Assembly (NCBI GenBank): GCA_035942915.1
Contig: DASZCR010000173.1
Location: 1 to 5,357 of the forward strand
Reading direction: 5' to 3'
Length of the DNA stretch: 5,357 bases
From: DASZCR01 sp035942915
GTDB taxonomy: Bacteria; Acidobacteriota; Blastocatellia; Pyrinomonadales; Pyrinomonadaceae
The position numbers and the translations under genes are program-made. Below are positions 5,258-5,357 of this stretch, piece after piece (the first letter of the stretch is position 1; each line of letters begins with the position of its first letter). The notes below the pieces were generated by a model, which made no database searches, was not told where the DNA came from, and worked only from the letters and a program-made list of their open reading frames with translations.

Positions 5258-5357
5258 ATGGACGACCAACTGCTACGCGAGTTTCTGGCCGAGGGCGAAG
5301 ACCTCGTCGAAATTCTCTACGGAGACATACAGGCTTTGCGCGCGCGCCACACGGAAG
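5258..5357 (+). CDS. Probable CheA-type histidine kinase, N-terminus of HPt domain (3' end outside window)
   Basis: The frame is open from ATG 5258 to the window end (33 codons). It reads MDDQLLREFLAEGEDLVEIL, then YGDIQALRARHTE. This matches the first helix of HPt domains in CheA-type hybrid kinases, which typically open with a pattern like LLxEFLxEaxELLExL. The phosphorylated His would lie beyond the window, so kinase identity is inferred from this helix and from the CheY-like gene upstream. A weak ribosome binding site, GAAG (5245-5248), lies 9 nt before the ATG inside a small quasi-palindrome, GAAGATTCTTC (5245-5255). A stand-alone HPt protein cannot be excluded. Confidence 0.65.
   Translation, partial: MDDQLLREFLAEGEDLVEILYGDIQALRARHTE

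Overview
The window is GC-rich bacterial chromosome with every gene on the + strand. It holds eight genes, two of them cut by the window edges. The high GC, the gene mix and the degenerate 7-bp repeats between genes would fit a free-living bacterium such as a member of the Acidobacteriota. That placement is inference: no rRNA or other marker gene is present.

Positions 1-3390 carry the end of a rhomboid-type intramembrane protease, a 3-hydroxybutyryl-CoA dehydrogenase, a metallo-beta-lactamase-fold hydrolase of the UlaG/NAPE-PLD-like kind, and an enoyl-CoA hydratase. The dehydrogenase and hydratase catalyse consecutive steps of beta-oxidation or short-chain acyl-CoA metabolism. The hydrolase between them, only 8 nt from the hydratase start, may act on a related substrate, but this is not shown. 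A 104-nt gap before the hydrolase gene contains a long imperfect hairpin.

Positions 3391-4596 hold a well-formed sigma70-type promoter (TTGTCA, 17 nt, TATACT), then ribH (lumazine synthase, TTG start) and nusB (transcription antitermination factor with an acidic tail). The ribH-nusB pairing is common in bacteria. The gap between the two genes is almost entirely a degenerate heptamer repeat array in two opposing halves, able to form a stem of about 23 bp.

Positions 4597-5357 hold a non-coding gap with a candidate terminator, then a single-domain CheY-like response regulator. A second, different heptamer array overlaps the end of that gene, followed by a gap with a 10-bp perfect stem-loop and the start of a protein that looks like the N-terminal HPt domain of a CheA-type kinase. 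The most unusual signal is that two unrelated heptamer families each extend into a gene and supply its stop codon and last residues.
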